Positions 23,301 through 38,300 of a stretch of DNA of 64,000 nt are shown piece by piece. Positions within the stretch are counted from its first letter, which is position 1; every line of letters begins with the position of its first letter. The notes under the pieces are model-generated. The model did no database searches. It saw only the letters and a program-made list of their open reading frames with translations, and was not told the origin of the DNA. The DNA lies in assembly GCA_029964075.1 (NCBI GenBank), contig CM057134.1, forward strand, positions 19,074,905-19,138,904, written 5' to 3'. The stretch is from Patiria pectinifera (lineage: Eukaryota; Echinodermata; Asteroidea; Valvatida; Asterinidae). The position numbers were made by a program, and so were the translations under genes.

Positions 23301-26300
23301 TACATGTACTTCTACTACCTCTACTCTTCTTCCTCTATTACCTCCACTGTACTGTCCGCACTACCTCTACTCTTCTACCACTGGAGTGCTGTGGCCTCGT
23401 GGTAAAGGGCATTGGACTTGTGGTCTGCGGGTAAAGCTGCAGGTTGTGGGTTCGAGTCCAGCCTGGGGTCATGGTGCGTGTGCCCTTGGGCAAGGCACTT
23501 TGTCACTCATTGCTTCTCTCCACCAAGGAGTAAATGGGTACCTGTGAGGGCAGAGATGGTTATTGTGATTGAATTAGCTTCCTTGGGCCTAACAGGCTGC
23601 ATTCAGCTGTATACTCCCCAGGGAGCTGAGATGGTATTTAGAATGTTTAATTGGCCCAATGATCAGGGGTCATAATAACGTAAAGCGCTTTGATCTTAAG
23701 CGCTATATAAGAACCCGTTATTATTATTATTGTTACTACTACATCTACTCTACTTCCTGTACTAACCGTACTCTACTACTTTTACCCTACTTCTAATTCC
23801 TCTACTCTAATATGTCTACTACCTCTACTTCCTCTACCCTACTACCTACTCTTCCTCTACGCTACCACTTTCACTACCTCTACCCTATTTCCTCTGCTAC
23901 CTGCACTACCTCTACTGTACTACTTTACTACCTCTACCCATACTACTACCTCTACTTCTACTACTTCTTTTTGTCTATCTGTACTTCCTCTACTCTACTA
24001 CCCTACTACCTTTACCACCTGTACCTCTACTATGTCTACTCTACAACCTCTTTCTATTACCTCTACTATCTTTACTACCACTGCTATCCCTACACTTGAT
24101 GACAAAACCATGTTTTTTCCCCTAACTTTTAGAGGGAGTGAGTCACAGCCCTGAAGACTCATCAACCAGCGAGGACGACAGTGACGAAGAAGACGACGAC
24201 GACGATGACACAGAAACTGAGGACACGGAGAGGGGCGAAGAGCTCCCAGTCCCTCTAGACAACGCCTCCGTCAACCTACCATCCAACGACGCATTGCTGT
24301 TCCACAGAAGGCACGGGTCCTTGATTACGCTGATGAACAACGGAAGAACGGCCGAGAGGGGCAATGCTAGGGAAGAGTTTAATAACGGCGTTGTCATGAC
24401 CAGCAGGCTACTGCGAAGTAACGAACTGTTTGAGGTAAGTAACATTTTGAAATATTCATGTACTGAAGTTCTTTCATTGATGTTGTCGTCAAGTTGGTAG
24501 CTGTGGGGTCCATTGCATTTGAGTGATGGCCTTTTGAACAAATCTGCTGTATTTCCCTGAAATGTTGTAGGGCTCAAGTGAATATTTCTTAGGAACATAT
24601 TTTGTGCTACTTTCAGATTTTGTGCTACTTTCTAATCCTATTAAGTGTATAAAAACTAATTGATATTCTGTTTTAGCCTCTGAAGAAGAACTTGCTAAGT
24701 TCTCAACGTCAGGCCACATTAATTTTTAGATTGATATTCCTTTTGGTTTATTTTGTTGAAAAGTGCACTTTTTTAAACATTTGAAATTGTCCATGCTTTT
24801 CCGGACAACTGAGGGCGCTGTCGTTGTGATGTCATTTCAGGAAGATACTGTTCATATTAGGTGTTTTTCTGTTGAAATAGTGAACCCCAAAAAATGCTCA
24901 TTGAAAACATTTGTGAGAAAAGTTCATTGGCTTACTGCCATGAACTGACACAACAACGAGTCACTAATGAAAAGAAAGTTTACGACAGCAAAATATCCTA
25001 AATTTTGGCAATGTTTTGTGCATAAACTAATTGCAACATTGAGGATTCTGCCTGATGACATCACACTTGTGCTCATGAAATTCGCATTAGCATAAAAACC
25101 AAGCAGGCACCAAAATACCCTTGAAAATGGCAAACTGAAAGTTGAAAATAAGGTTAAAGGGACACAATGGTGCATTTTCAAGGATTGCATTAAAGAAATT
25201 TACATTTCATGGGCCCTTTAAGCCTAACCCTCAAATGTGTTTTGGCAAAATGCAGCAACATGCAGCCCTTATCAAAACGAGATGGCTGCCCAGCGTAGCA
25301 ACATCCAAATGCTCAGGTCAAAATTCCCCAGGCCGAACTGCCTCAGAGTCTGTGGTTGCCAGCTGCAGCAGGATACAACTATGGCATTGTTCAATGGGAC
25401 TAGCTCTCATTGTCTCAGAATTGTGCAGTTTGTGCACTTGTGTTGATGGCTCAGTACAGCACGATCCCACAGACTTCTACGCCAGTTGTGCTGTGTAGTG
25501 TCTAGCAGGGTTAGGCTTAATACGGTTTGGATGTAAAGCCAGTTTGTGTTAGGTAGTGTCCAACCCTACCTACTCCCCATCTTACCATAGCATTTTTTGG
25601 TGTGATTTTCTCTTTATGACTCCAGATAAGAATAGACAAGCTCATTGACAAGTGGTCTGGGTCCATAGAAATCGGTGTCACTACCCACAATCCCGAAGCA
25701 CTGGACTTCCCTTCCACCATGACCAACCTCCGATCAGGTAGGTCAAAGTTCGGATGATGTAAGGTCACATGGTATATGGTCATGTGATGCAAGGTCACAT
25801 GATGTAATCTCACGTGATGCAATCTCACATGATGTAATCAGCTTTGGACAAGTCAAATTGTCGAATTTATATTCAAAGGCATTAGATATTTCCTTTTAAT
25901 CTAGGTACTATAATGATGAGTGGGTGTGGCATTCTGACCAATGGCAAAGGAACGACCAGGGAGTATGGAGAATTTGATCTGGACGATCTTGCTGTAAGTG
26001 CTTTTAAACCTCAGAAGAGCTTTGTCTTTTTAAATTCTCCTTTGACAAATGACAAATGACAAAATTATTGTAACAGGAGCATCATGGTAAGGAGAATTTA
26101 TATGGAGTACATCGCCACAGTAGCTCAAGGACTAGCTCCTTGGAGATTCTAAAAAACACAATCTTCTTAAATTCTCCTTTTAAATATTATGTTAAAGCAC
26201 ATCCTAGAGTATAGAGAATTTGATCTTGGCTTATTTTGCGTAGCTTATTTTACTCGGACCTCCCTATTTAGCCGAGATGTAAAGATAGAATTCTTATGAA

Positions 26301-29300
26301 CGAATGAAAGATGTAGTTAATTTCAACATCAAGAGTGTCGAAATTTACAGAGACTGTCAATGTAATTTCAAGCAGTATTCGGTATTTATAAAATCGTGAT
26401 TAATTCTATAAATTTAAACAATTTTTATCAACATTATTTAGTCTAACTTTTTTTTGTTCATTGGTTTGTTTGTTTGTTTGTTTTGCTTTCAAAGGAGGGT
26501 GATCGCATCGGCGTCATGCGCAAGGCAAACGGTGACCTCCACTTCTTCATCAACGGCCACGATCAGGGACGCGCGGCCTCCAACGCCCCTCAGCTCATCT
26601 TCGGGGTCGTTGACCTGTACGGCATGGCCGTCCGGGTGACCATTCTGGAATGGGTACCCCCGGCCACCCACGCCATGGCCAGCTTTGTCGACCATCGCGT
26701 ACCGAGACTCAGCTACCTTCGCTCCCTTGCACAGCAAGAGTTGCCCAATGTCTTTGAAGGTTGGTTTTCAAAAAAATGGAATTGTTTGTCCTTGTAACTT
26801 TATAATATATTCCTGGCTCATTGTTGAAATATTTGTTTACAGTCTAACAATATGGATCCTTCTGGTCTGTCATTCATATAGTGCAAATTGACAAATCGCA
26901 CCGTGACTTTTGATCAGGTGAGTGTGTTAGCTCGGTGAAACTAGGTCACAAGCAGTGTGAGAAATGTACACCATCCAAAGGTGGGCGGGGCTTGGCAGTG
27001 CACATTAACCAATTAGATCATGACTTTTAGTCAGGTGACCGCAGTAGCTTGGTCAAACTCAGTCACAACACTATGAGAAATGTACACAAACCAATGGTGG
27101 GCGGGGCTTGACAGTGCACATTGACCAATTAGATCATGACTTTTAGTCAGGTGACCACAGTAGCTTGGTCAAACTCAGTAACAAGCACTGTGAGAAATGT
27201 ACACAAACCTATGGTGGGCGGGGCTTGACAGTGCACATTGACCAATTAGATCATGAATTTTAGTCGGGTGACTGCGGTAGCTCAGTCAAACTTGGTCACA
27301 AACACTGGGGGAAATGTAAACAAACCAAAGGTGGGCTGGCATTATGGCAGTCTGGGTCCAAGACTAGATTTGAATTTTATTGCCTAATACAGCCAGTCCC
27401 AGACAAGTGCAGTTAAGCTGCCGCGGCGGTACAGGTCGCTTTCAACAAGAAGAATCAAATCAAATCTTGGGAATTTCGGCAGTGCTACTCAGGAATCCTG
27501 AGCATACCTCATGCGCTCGCATTAGCTTGACTTCAGCAAACGCGGGTTATGCACGGAATTTTCTGGGTAGTGCTGCCAAAGTTCCAGAGACTCGATTGAT
27601 GCATAGTCTACTGCCGAGGCAGCTTTTAGATGGCCTGTTCTGCCTGAGCCTTTACTGTAAAACCTTTGCTGTGCTCAACAAATTATGTTGTCTTAATGTT
27701 ATATGACCACATCCTCATAGGCTTTTTAAAGGAAAGGAAATTATGTTTGTTGGCACACAAAGAATGTATATTTCTATGGTAATATCTTTTTTTATGTAGC
27801 CGGTGCTTGGGAATGGACAGACAGACCACAATTCCACGAGACGTGTGGCATACATGCCCAGGTTATAAACGGCGGACAGACAGCCCATCGGCCAAAGTAA
27901 GTAAACAACAGAGCGTTCAATATTCTATTTAATTGATTCAGAATGAGTACTTTGACATTTGAAGTACGAGTACGAGTACAAATACTCAAACAAAAATAGT
28001 ACTCCAGAAGTACTCGAGTACGAGTACCGGTACTACAACACTGGACGGGAGATTGACTTGTGATGACCTTGTGAGGACTAGTGTGACCTTGTCAGGACTT
28101 GTGTGATTTTGTGGGAAAAGACTTGTGAGGACTTGCAGTGACCCTGTGACAGACTTAATTGGAAGGACTTGTGAGGACTTTTGGGGACTTGTGAGAACTT
28201 GTGGGGACTTGTGAGGACTCACAATGGACTTGTGACAGACTTGTGAGGACTTGTGGGTCCTATGAGGACTTGTGGGACTTTTGGGTACTTGTGAGACTTT
28301 TGGGTACTTGTTACGGACTTGTAGAAACTTGTGAGTACTTGTGGGAATTTGTGAGCACCTGAGAGGACATTTGATATTTTTGGTGACTTGTAAGGACTTG
28401 TGATTACTTGTGATCCATAACAAGTACAACAAGACTGCAACATTGCAAGCTGTGTCTATTTTTCTTGATTGGAGTAGAGTTGGTATATTACTACCATCGT
28501 CTTTCTCACTGGATTCTTATCGTTTTTCCTAGCGCCATGGACGACTTCAACAACGCCGTGGTTTTGACCAACCGTCCCCTGCAGAGCGACGAAATGTTTG
28601 AGATACGCATCGATAGAATCGTCGATAAGTGGGCGGGGTCTATCGAGATTGGGCTGACTAAACACGCCCCCCAGGAACTAGGTAAGTTTGACGCTTGATT
28701 GCACCCAGAATATATGACTTAATGCTAAACCTCTTAAGGTTTTTATCAGGAACAATGCTTAACCCTCCTGCTATCTGAACAGTCACAGACAGTCAAAAAA
28801 ATCAATCCTCTTCCCCTGCCATGCCTTTTACACAGGTAGGTCACCAACAGTCAGATTGTATTTCTAGCAAGCACTTTTGACTAGTCAAATTCCGTCAACA
28901 GACAAAAGCAGGCGAGAAGTAGGCACAGCTGGCTTATCAATCACCTACGGTCAAAGCATAGCTGTATCCAGTTACATTAACAGTCACAGCCAGTCAATCC
29001 TGCTTTATGTAGGCTGGGAATTCGCAACACTTAAAAATAGTCTCTTCACTGACTTCGACTGAAAGGATAACTTGGCACAGAATGTGTGTTTGCATAGGAG
29101 GGTTAATGCAAGAAAGTCCATCATAGTCGAAATGAGAACCATGCTAAATGCAACAAAGTGCAACAGTGGATTCTGTTGCATTGTGTTGTGAACTCAGTAG
29201 ACAACAGCCTTGGCACTACACAGTACCCTGCTAAATGCAACATCTCGACTTCTGGTCAGGCGACCACTATAGCTTGGTCACACTCGGTTACAATAGCATT

Positions 29301-32300
29301 GAGAAACTTACACAAATATAGGGTGGGCGGGGCTTATGACCAAATCCGGAAGGGTCCCGTGGTTTTTCTCGCAAACAAACCACGCATGTTTGATGAGCCA
29401 GCATATATAAGTTTGGGGTTTTCTCTGTTTTTGTCAGATTTCCCTTCTACGATGACCAACGTACGTAGCGGTACGTGGATGATGACAGGCAACGGTATCA
29501 TGCACAACGGTAGCCCCATCGTGGATGAGTATGGGCTGAACCTGGATCGACTCAGGGTAAGACGACTAAGGAATTATCTCATTAGGTTTATCCACAGTTA
29601 GACCCACTATAGTGGGGCAGATAAGGGAAATATTTGGGAAATGTGTGCTTTTGAAGCATGGCATTTGGGGCACAGTCAGAGTATGTCATGAGAACATACA
29701 AATGGATTCGTTAGGAGAAAAACATTTTTTTTTGGAAAAGCAGAGTGCATGCATCTTTAAAAAATGTTGTCGAGACTCATTTTTGTGTCGCCTAATCATA
29801 GTTTTGGGGGACACTTACCAGTTCTAAATGCTGTATGACTGTACGACTGTATCCCTGTAAAGTTAAGGTTAAGTTTTAGAAAAAAGTATATAACTTATAC
29901 ATGATTTCAGGGATTTGGATGAAACTTGGATGCAGTGACCCTTGGGTGGGAAGACACAATGTTTCATTGGATTACTGAGGTCAAAGTTCATGTAGGGGTC
30001 ACTAGAGGTCATGGTTCAAATAGGCTTCAAACTTGGATGGAGTGATCCTTGGGTGGGGGTTCATCACAAGTCGTCAGAAATTGGAGGTCTAAGGTCATTT
30101 AGGGGTCATTTGAGGTCAGAGCTCATCTAGGGGTCAATTGAGGTTGTTTCAAATTTGACTTTTTAAATCACAAAACATAAGGATCGACCACGATAAAAGG
30201 CCACGCGTGCGATCAGCTGATAACCTTGTGTTGTATTAAGTCACAAATGCCAAAATGGATCTTGGTTTTTTTCTCAGGAAGCGGATAGAATTGGAGTAAT
30301 GAGGAAACGCAACGGTGATCTGCACTTCTTCATCCGGGGAGTGGATCAAGGCATCGCGGCAACCAACGTCCCTCCCAATCTCTTTGCTGTGGTGGATCTG
30401 TACGGACAGGCCACGCAGGCAACTATAGTTGAGCCAGGAGGTAGGCCATATAAAATGAAAGTTTTGTTATGTGGGCAAAAGCAGTGTCAGTGAATCATTT
30501 TGTTGTATAGTTTGGGAACTAATTCAGTGTCCAAGTAAATGTCATTCATAGGCACAAAGGATCGTTTGCATTTTTCCAGAAAGTAACATACCAGATTATT
30601 ATCAAAAAGCTTACTTGGATTAAATATCTTACTGATACTAAACACCTCGTCAAATCATTCCGTCTGGCTTGCTGTCATTTAGAAGAAATCAAGAAATGTA
30701 GGTAAATTCCAACGATCAGTCAATTGACTGATTTTTGGAACTGAAGAGTGGTATAGATGAAATCTTGTTTCATGATCAAAAGGTGGTGCATGGCTTTTCA
30801 CTGTTTTTTTTTTTAAGAGTGTAATATCCACTGAGTTGAAAGTTCACCAGGTTAGGTTTTGAACATCCTTCTTTGGATTTTGAGTGGTGGTGTTTTTGGA
30901 AACGAACAAAATGCATGAAAAGCACATGATGCTAAATGCCTTTAACAGTAAACCAACTGGTATTTCTTTTCTCAGACTATGCAGAGGAACCAGTGGGAGC
31001 AAGGGTACCAGCTGACGACAGCACGCTACGCTTCTATCACCTTCACGGCCGAAACGTTAAAATCACCAACAACGGCTTGAGAGCACAACGGCCGAGCGCC
31101 ACGGGCGAATTCAACGACGCCATCATCATGAGCAACAGGCCGCTGCGGGAAGGAGAAATGTTTGAGATTACCATTGAGAAGATGGTGGATAGGTGGTCCG
31201 GATCAATAGAAGCAGGTCTGTGATTGGTCGGTTGTCTTTCTTACAGTGAATTTGATTGGTTAACACATGTTGAGTAACATTAGTTTCCCTCAGTCAATAT
31301 GATCGGTTACTTGTTAACTTTGTGTAGAGAAGCTTGTGAATGTTGGTCAATTGTTTTTCTGACACTGCATTTCATTGGGTGAGACAAATGTGAATAATTC
31401 ATCACCTTCTAATATCTCATTTGGTTAAATGAATATTCAGAGAATTGTTTATCATCGTTACAGCACCTATTATAATAAAGTGGGTCAAGTAATTCTGTTA
31501 CTTTTTTTGTAGTTTTAATGATTTATCAGTTGTCTTTTTTTCCTTTTTTCTGAAGGTGTAACAAGTATTTCTCCAGAGGAACTTGACTTTCCCAGCACGA
31601 TGACTGATCTGGATCATGATACTTGGATGTTAAGGTGAGAAGCATATTATAATATGAAAGACTATTTTTTGGAAAACCAAATGATGTTTCCAATTCGCTG
31701 TTTGTTCCTTCTGATTTTCACAATGAACTTTCCCCTCCTTTTTTCTCTCCCCCTATCTCACAGTGGTGCGTGCGTGATGAAGGATGGCCTAATGTTGAAC
31801 AATGCATACCTACTGGACCTCGACACTGTTCACGAGGGGGACAGAATCGGCATTCTTCGCTCGACGGACGGGACACTTCATTTCTTCCTGAGCGGACAGG
31901 ACATGGGTATAGCGTGTACAAACGTTCCTTCGGGTAAGTTAGAACATAGATGCGAGAAAGTTAAAAATGGTAACCCAAGATTGAAACAAATTAACTAGAT
32001 TTAAAGCTATAGTCCATCATTTGTAATTAGTGCATTTTGTTCGTTTGAAGCAACAAAAGTGTTCAAAATCTAATGAAGGATACCGAACAACTAACCTGAT
32101 GAAGTTTCAGCTAAGCTTCAGCTGTACATTTCGAGAAAAGCAGCATTCTAAGATCTCAATTTCAAATCAAAAGTTACTGAATCATGTTTTGAATTGTTTT
32201 GAATTGCAGCTATACGCGGCGTCGCGCACTGATCCGACGAATTATAACAACCGCGCGCGCTTGTGCGTCGTTCCAATACTTGTGCGCGCTGCGCTGAATA

Positions 32301-35300
32301 ACAAAACGAACTACTAATTTAAATTTTCCTACTGTGCTTCTTAAGAATCACCGTTGGAAATGCCTTCTTTCGTTGATTGCTTCAAAATGACAGCTTCCCA
32401 GAAAGAATAATTTCACAGGGAGTTTAGTTCCCTTACTATCTTTCAACCAAGTTTGTTTTTCAACAGTAATTACGCCAGTTACTTTTCGGATGGCTGCAAA
32501 TGATGGACTATAGCTTTAAGCGTAACATAGAGCTACTAAGAACATTTGTGTTGTAAATTTCTTGGCTAAGCTGAAATAAGATGAGAACTGATCAGTGTCT
32601 CTCAGATTACATTTTCAAAGTTAAACAACATTGACTGGAGCGGGGTTTGAACGGATTGCCGTTCCGGTGCTCTACCAACTGAGCTATCCAGCCCTATGTT
32701 GGCAGTTTCCCAATGCTGCAGCATTGCTAATGTTGCAACATCTTCCTCGAACAAGGTGGACGCCATTTTGTGTAGCGGTTGGACAGTATCCAGAAGAAGG
32801 AAATGTCCCAAAAAGGTGGCGCCAGTGCGATTTTTAAGCCCCAGCAGGAGCTTTTACATGTCACTTGGTGGTCCGTCAAATGGTCTGTCTGTCCCGAAAA
32901 TTTACCAAAAGTATAGCATTCCATATGTACCCTCGAAGTCTCATTTTTATGCCCCGCGGCGAAGCCGAAGGGGCATACTGTTTCCGCCTTGTCCTTCCGT
33001 GAGTGGGTGTGTGGGTGGGTGTGGGGGTGTGTGGGTGGGTGGGTGTGTGTGTGTGTCCGGACAAATCTTGTCAGCGCGATAACTTGAGAAATACTTAACA
33101 TATGAACTTCAAATTTGGTTTGTGTATTGTTCTTGGTAATCCTAACAACCCTTTTGCTTTTTGGGCCGAAAGGTCAAGGGTCAAGGTCACAGTGACTAAA
33201 ACAAAAGAAATTTTGTCAGCGCGATAACTTGAGAAATACTTTACATATGAACTTCAAATTTGGTTTGTGTATTGTTCTTGGTAATCCTAACAATCCTTTT
33301 GCATTTGGGACCGAAAGGTCAAGGGTCAAGGTCACAGTGACTAAAACAAAAGAAATTTTGTCAGCGCGATAGCTTCAAATTTGGTTTGTGTATTGTTCTT
33401 GGTAATCCTAACAATCCTTTTGCATTTGGGGCCGAAAGGTCAAGGGTCAAGGTCACAGTGACTAAAACAAAAGAAATTTTGTCAGCGTGATAACTTGAGA
33501 AATACTTTACATATGAACTTCAAATTTGGTTTGTGTATTGTTCTTGGTAATCCTAACAATCCTTTTGCATTTGGGGCCGAAATGTCAAGGGTCAAGGTCA
33601 CAGTGACTAAAACAAAAGAAATTTTGTCAGCGCGATAACTTGAGAAATTCCTCACATGTGAACTTCAAATTTGGTTTGTGGATCGTTCTTGGTAATCCAA
33701 ATAGGCCTATCGCATTGGGGGTCGAAAGGTCAAGGGTCAAGGTCACAGTGGCTAAAACAATAAAAATCTTGTATTTATTCTGAGATCATAGGGATTAGGG
33801 ATTAATTCATATAAAACCTACAAAAGACACTAATGCTGTCAATGAACGTTCCATGTGACCAAGGTACAGTACTTGTAAGTTGATGTTAAAAGAGTGGTGT
33901 TATGTCATGGGAACAGTCACGGTTGCGGGGCATTTGTGTTTGTAAACACACCTGACTTGTTTCGCCAGAGATTAATATGCACTTGCACTTGTTTGTGGGT
34001 AATTGATTTTCGCTTAGAAAATAATTTTCTGTGCAATTCAGCCTCATGAATTTTGCAGCTGCTAAGCGTTTCTCATTAATTATGAATTTGAAGAATTTCA
34101 AAAAGCAGGGTATTTTTTTCCCCTCAAAAATGTGAATACCTTGAAAAGGTGGTTTGTTTATTCATTTCATTAACTTCGCTGCAGATGTGTATGCGGTCAT
34201 TGACCTGTACGGTCAGTGTGCCCAAGTATCGCTGGCACCCCGTCCCACATTGGTACCCCGTACCACACCGGTGCCCCGTACCACTCCTAACAACACACAG
34301 GTAACCTCCAGGCAGAACTCGCACAACTCGGTCATAGCAGGTAAGATCAAAAACATGGATCGTATTTGTCATATTACAGTGAACAACAGAGTGAGATTTC
34401 TGTTATGGTGATTAAAATTTCAACTTTTTCAACAAATTTCAACTGTAGTTCAGAGTAAGACCATGCGATCGTGGGTGGGAAAAAGGGTGGCGTGCAGGGT
34501 TTAACCCTAACCCCCTAGGCCCTCTGGCTAGGATGCAACCTCAATCCTGCAAAATCCTCCAATTGGCACCAAGAAAAATTGGATTCAGCCTCAATCCTTC
34601 AAAATCATCCATTTTAGTCTGTGGAGGGTGACTACTGCCTCATTCCTCCAAAATCCTGTGCCAATTACTGCTATGGTTTGAGGCAGTGCGAATGGCGTTT
34701 AGAAGCAGTGCGGATGAAATACGAGAAAAAAGACAGGGCTGATTTATGCATGGCTGAACATAACCAATGCAGGATATGGCCTACTGGCTTGACATAATGC
34801 ATCCTCCAAAAAAAAGCGATACATCATTGCCATTCATCCTCAATCCTCTAAAATCATCCAAAACCGGCAGGAGGATTTTGGAGGATTGAGGAGGTTAGGG
34901 TTAAGCTTGATTTCTTATCATTTCTAGTTCCAGGCTTGATGCACAAGTTTCATACAGTGTGTGGATCCAGCATTCAACTAACGGAGGATTTTGCCTCAGC
35001 CAGCCGCCTCAGGACGTTTGATAACGCCATCATCTTCAGTAATAAGCCACTCAAGACGGACGAACTCTTTGAGGTACGTTGAAAATTTCTAGCTGGGCTG
35101 AATAATCGATTTGGATTTTGGATTTGGCCATAAGCTTTGCCAGACCTGCCAACCAGTACGCATTTGGCATATTTAGTACGCAATTTTGATAAAAATACGC
35201 CAGTACGCTTTTGTCCCCATAAAATACGCACGGAAAAAAAATAAGAAACGACTGTGTGGAGTCTAATAATATTAGTCGCACAGAGCGGCTGCGAGCAAGA

Positions 35301-38300
35301 CTACGCCGTGTGACACGAGGTTCAACAACCCTAATGCGTAAAGTAGGGCGATCGTGATTGGCGCACTTGATGTACATAAAGCCTTGTGGAGCGTACATAA
35401 TAACCAATCGGAATCTCGCATAGAAAACGATCGGGATAACCTTTGCTGAAGGCCATTTTGAAGCGCTAACGTGTGTGATACTGACAGCGAGGGTTTTACC
35501 ATCTCATGCGAACGATCGATTGAACGTAAAAACTTTGACTTCGCGGTAAAGATGGCATCAACTTCGAGTACCAAGCGGAAGCAGTCCTTCAAAAGAGAAT
35601 ACACGGAGACATTTAAATTCATCGTACCTTCGCAAAAAGGCGAACATTTTGCACGATGTACCTTGTGCAGCGTCGACTTCAGCATCGCGCACAGCGGTAG
35701 TTACGATGTGTCTCGCCATGTCGAAAGCAGTAAACACCGCAGCATGGCGAACGTGAAGAACGCAAATCATAGCATACAACATTTCATGTCTTCCGAGGAT
35801 TTGAGTGTAATCAATGTTTCTTTTGAAAAATACACATTTTCAGTAAAAAATACACATTTTGATGCCCCCAAATACACATTTTTGATTTTCAAGGTTGGCA
35901 GGTCTGCTTTGCCACATTTGGTTATTCTGAATGTTTTGCAGGGGCTTGATACAGAGTTTGAGCGAGCTGTTATGGTCACATGACCAAAACGTCATGATCT
36001 GATTGGATAGTGCCCACTGTGTGATTGGCAGGCACCCTGTCTTCTAACGAATTTGCTTCGCATTGAAATTCGTGTGAAGTATGAACCGGCCTTAAAATTG
36101 GTCTCTCTTCCGATTCAGAAGGAGCGTTGATTTTGAGAAAAGACCTGAAAAGTTATTCAAGAGTTACTCCTGGACAATTTAAAGTCTTCGGTAGTAAGCA
36201 GGGTATAAAATGTAGCTAACAACATTCTCTAAAGGTCTGCATAAATGACATTATCATATGACGATCAGATTCAAAATTATGACCCCTCCAATGAGTTTGG
36301 ACTTCTTCTTTTTGTGCGGTGTTTAGTTTATAAATATAGGATATTGTTTTGCTCATTGCGAGTAACTTCCACTAGAAACTTCTGAGAGAAAACAGTCAAT
36401 CTAACTGTAAACTGGCCAGCCCTCTAATCTATCTCATCCTTTGTCCAAACAGTGGCTTTATAATCCCTAACGCTTAGTGTAATAAAGCCACATGTGCTGT
36501 CACGCAGCTGATATTGACAGGTGCAGGGGATTAGCAGCAGTATCTGATAACAGGGGCCAGTTTGCTGACAAAGGGATTAACAAGATAAGAGTGTGCCGCT
36601 GGAAGTACTGTATTCTTTCCAAGTTTACAGGCTCTAACTCGGAAAGCTGATAGAAGCACTTGCACCTGATGGGATTGTTTCCTCCTGTTTCCTGACCCTA
36701 GGTCAAAGTTGAAAAGGTCGCCAGTCAGTGGTCTGGTACCCTTCTCATCGGGTTGACAACCCTGAATCCCAACGAAATCACGGAGGGCCTGCCCATCTCG
36801 GCGACCTCCCTGAGGTCAAAGGACACCTGGGTCGTGCAAGGGTCACAGGTCAAACACAACGGCCAGATCATCAAAGGGAACTTCTCATCTACGCTGGAAA
36901 GATTGGAGGTGAGAAGAAAGCATGTTCATGAGAAGATCACATGATATATTTCCGATGATTTACCAGTTATCATATTTTGCCAGTTTTACCAGTTTCACGC
37001 TACCCCGCCCCACCCCGTGCCCCCTCCCACATACCCTACCCCTCCACCAAACATTCAAAATCAATCATGAAGCGTGGCATTCTCTTTCTTTTTTTCATGA
37101 CAGGTTGGAGATACAGTCGGTGTCAAACGCTGTCAAGATGGCACCATGCATATCTTCTTGAATGGAGAAAATCTAGGGGCAGCAGCTAGAGACATACCAA
37201 AGGTAGCTTTACCCTGTCCGTTCATTGTCTTTCACAGTGTGGGGACTTGTGGGAAGTTGTGAGGTTTCTTGGGGCTTATGAGGACTTGTGGGGACTTTTG
37301 AGAACTTGTGGTGATTTGTAATGGAGTTATGAGGACTGGTGGTAGAATTGTAGGGACTTGAGAGGACATTAAGGGATTTGTGGAGACTTGTGAACACTTG
37401 TTGGGACTTTCGACTGACTTGTGAGGACTTATGATATACTTGTGAGGACTTGCAGGGACTTAGGAGGACTTTTAGGGACTTTTGGGGATTTATGAGGACT
37501 TGTGAGGATTTTTGGGGTTCTTGAGGAGGCTTGTGAGGACGTGCAGGGACTTGTGAGGACTTTTACGGACTAGTGGGGACTTTAGGAGACACGTGGGGAC
37601 TTGTGAAGATTTGTGGGAACTTGTAAGGATTTGAGACGAACTTGTGAGGACTTGTGAGAACTTTCAGAATTTGTGAGGACTTGTGATTGACCTATGAGGA
37701 CTTGTGATGGTTTCGTCTACAACACTGATTTCAAGTGTTCATTTTGATATTTTTATTTACAGAATGTCCATGCAATCATTGATGTTTACGGCATCGTAGA
37801 AGCTGTCAGTGTCATGAGTTCTTCCGTCATGTCTATAGAGAACCAAAGACCACCGTCGATCTCCTCCAGTAGTGGAGAAGAGTCAGCTGGAGAGGTGAGA
37901 TATTTCTTTAAGTAAAAATGTCTGTCAAAATGCCAATATTCAGTCAAGATTTTTTGACAATCCCTGAAATGTCCATTTCACTTTAAATTTAAGATTGCCT
38001 CTTTTAATTTTGACAAAAAGGTAAAGAAAATTGATCTATCACCATTTGCGAGTTAACCAGGCCCCTTAGACAAACCTATGGAATTGTGTTTTTGTTTGTC
38101 TCATATTTTACACATTTTACGTCCATTTATATATCATGTAATTGGACAATATTTCACAAGCTGCGTTAACAGGATTCTACAGCGATAGGTCAATTGTCTT
38201 TAATTGAAAAGAATGTTCCCTCTAGACTTAATAACATTTTTCAGTTTTTCATTGTCATTAAATATTCAGTAAATAATATTTGATTTATGTATCATTGATG

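Noticed and set aside
22938-24099. Leu/Thr/Tyr-rich frames resembling membrane or low-complexity proteins
   Set aside because: They translate a (CTACCTCTA)n simple repeat and a SINE.
32727-33101. His/Thr/Pro-rich frame
   Set aside because: It comes from the (GTGTGGGTGG)n simple repeat.
34501-34910. Interstitial telomere from CCCTAACC / GGTTAGGG
   Set aside because: The sequences are the inverted ends of a TTAA-flanked element.
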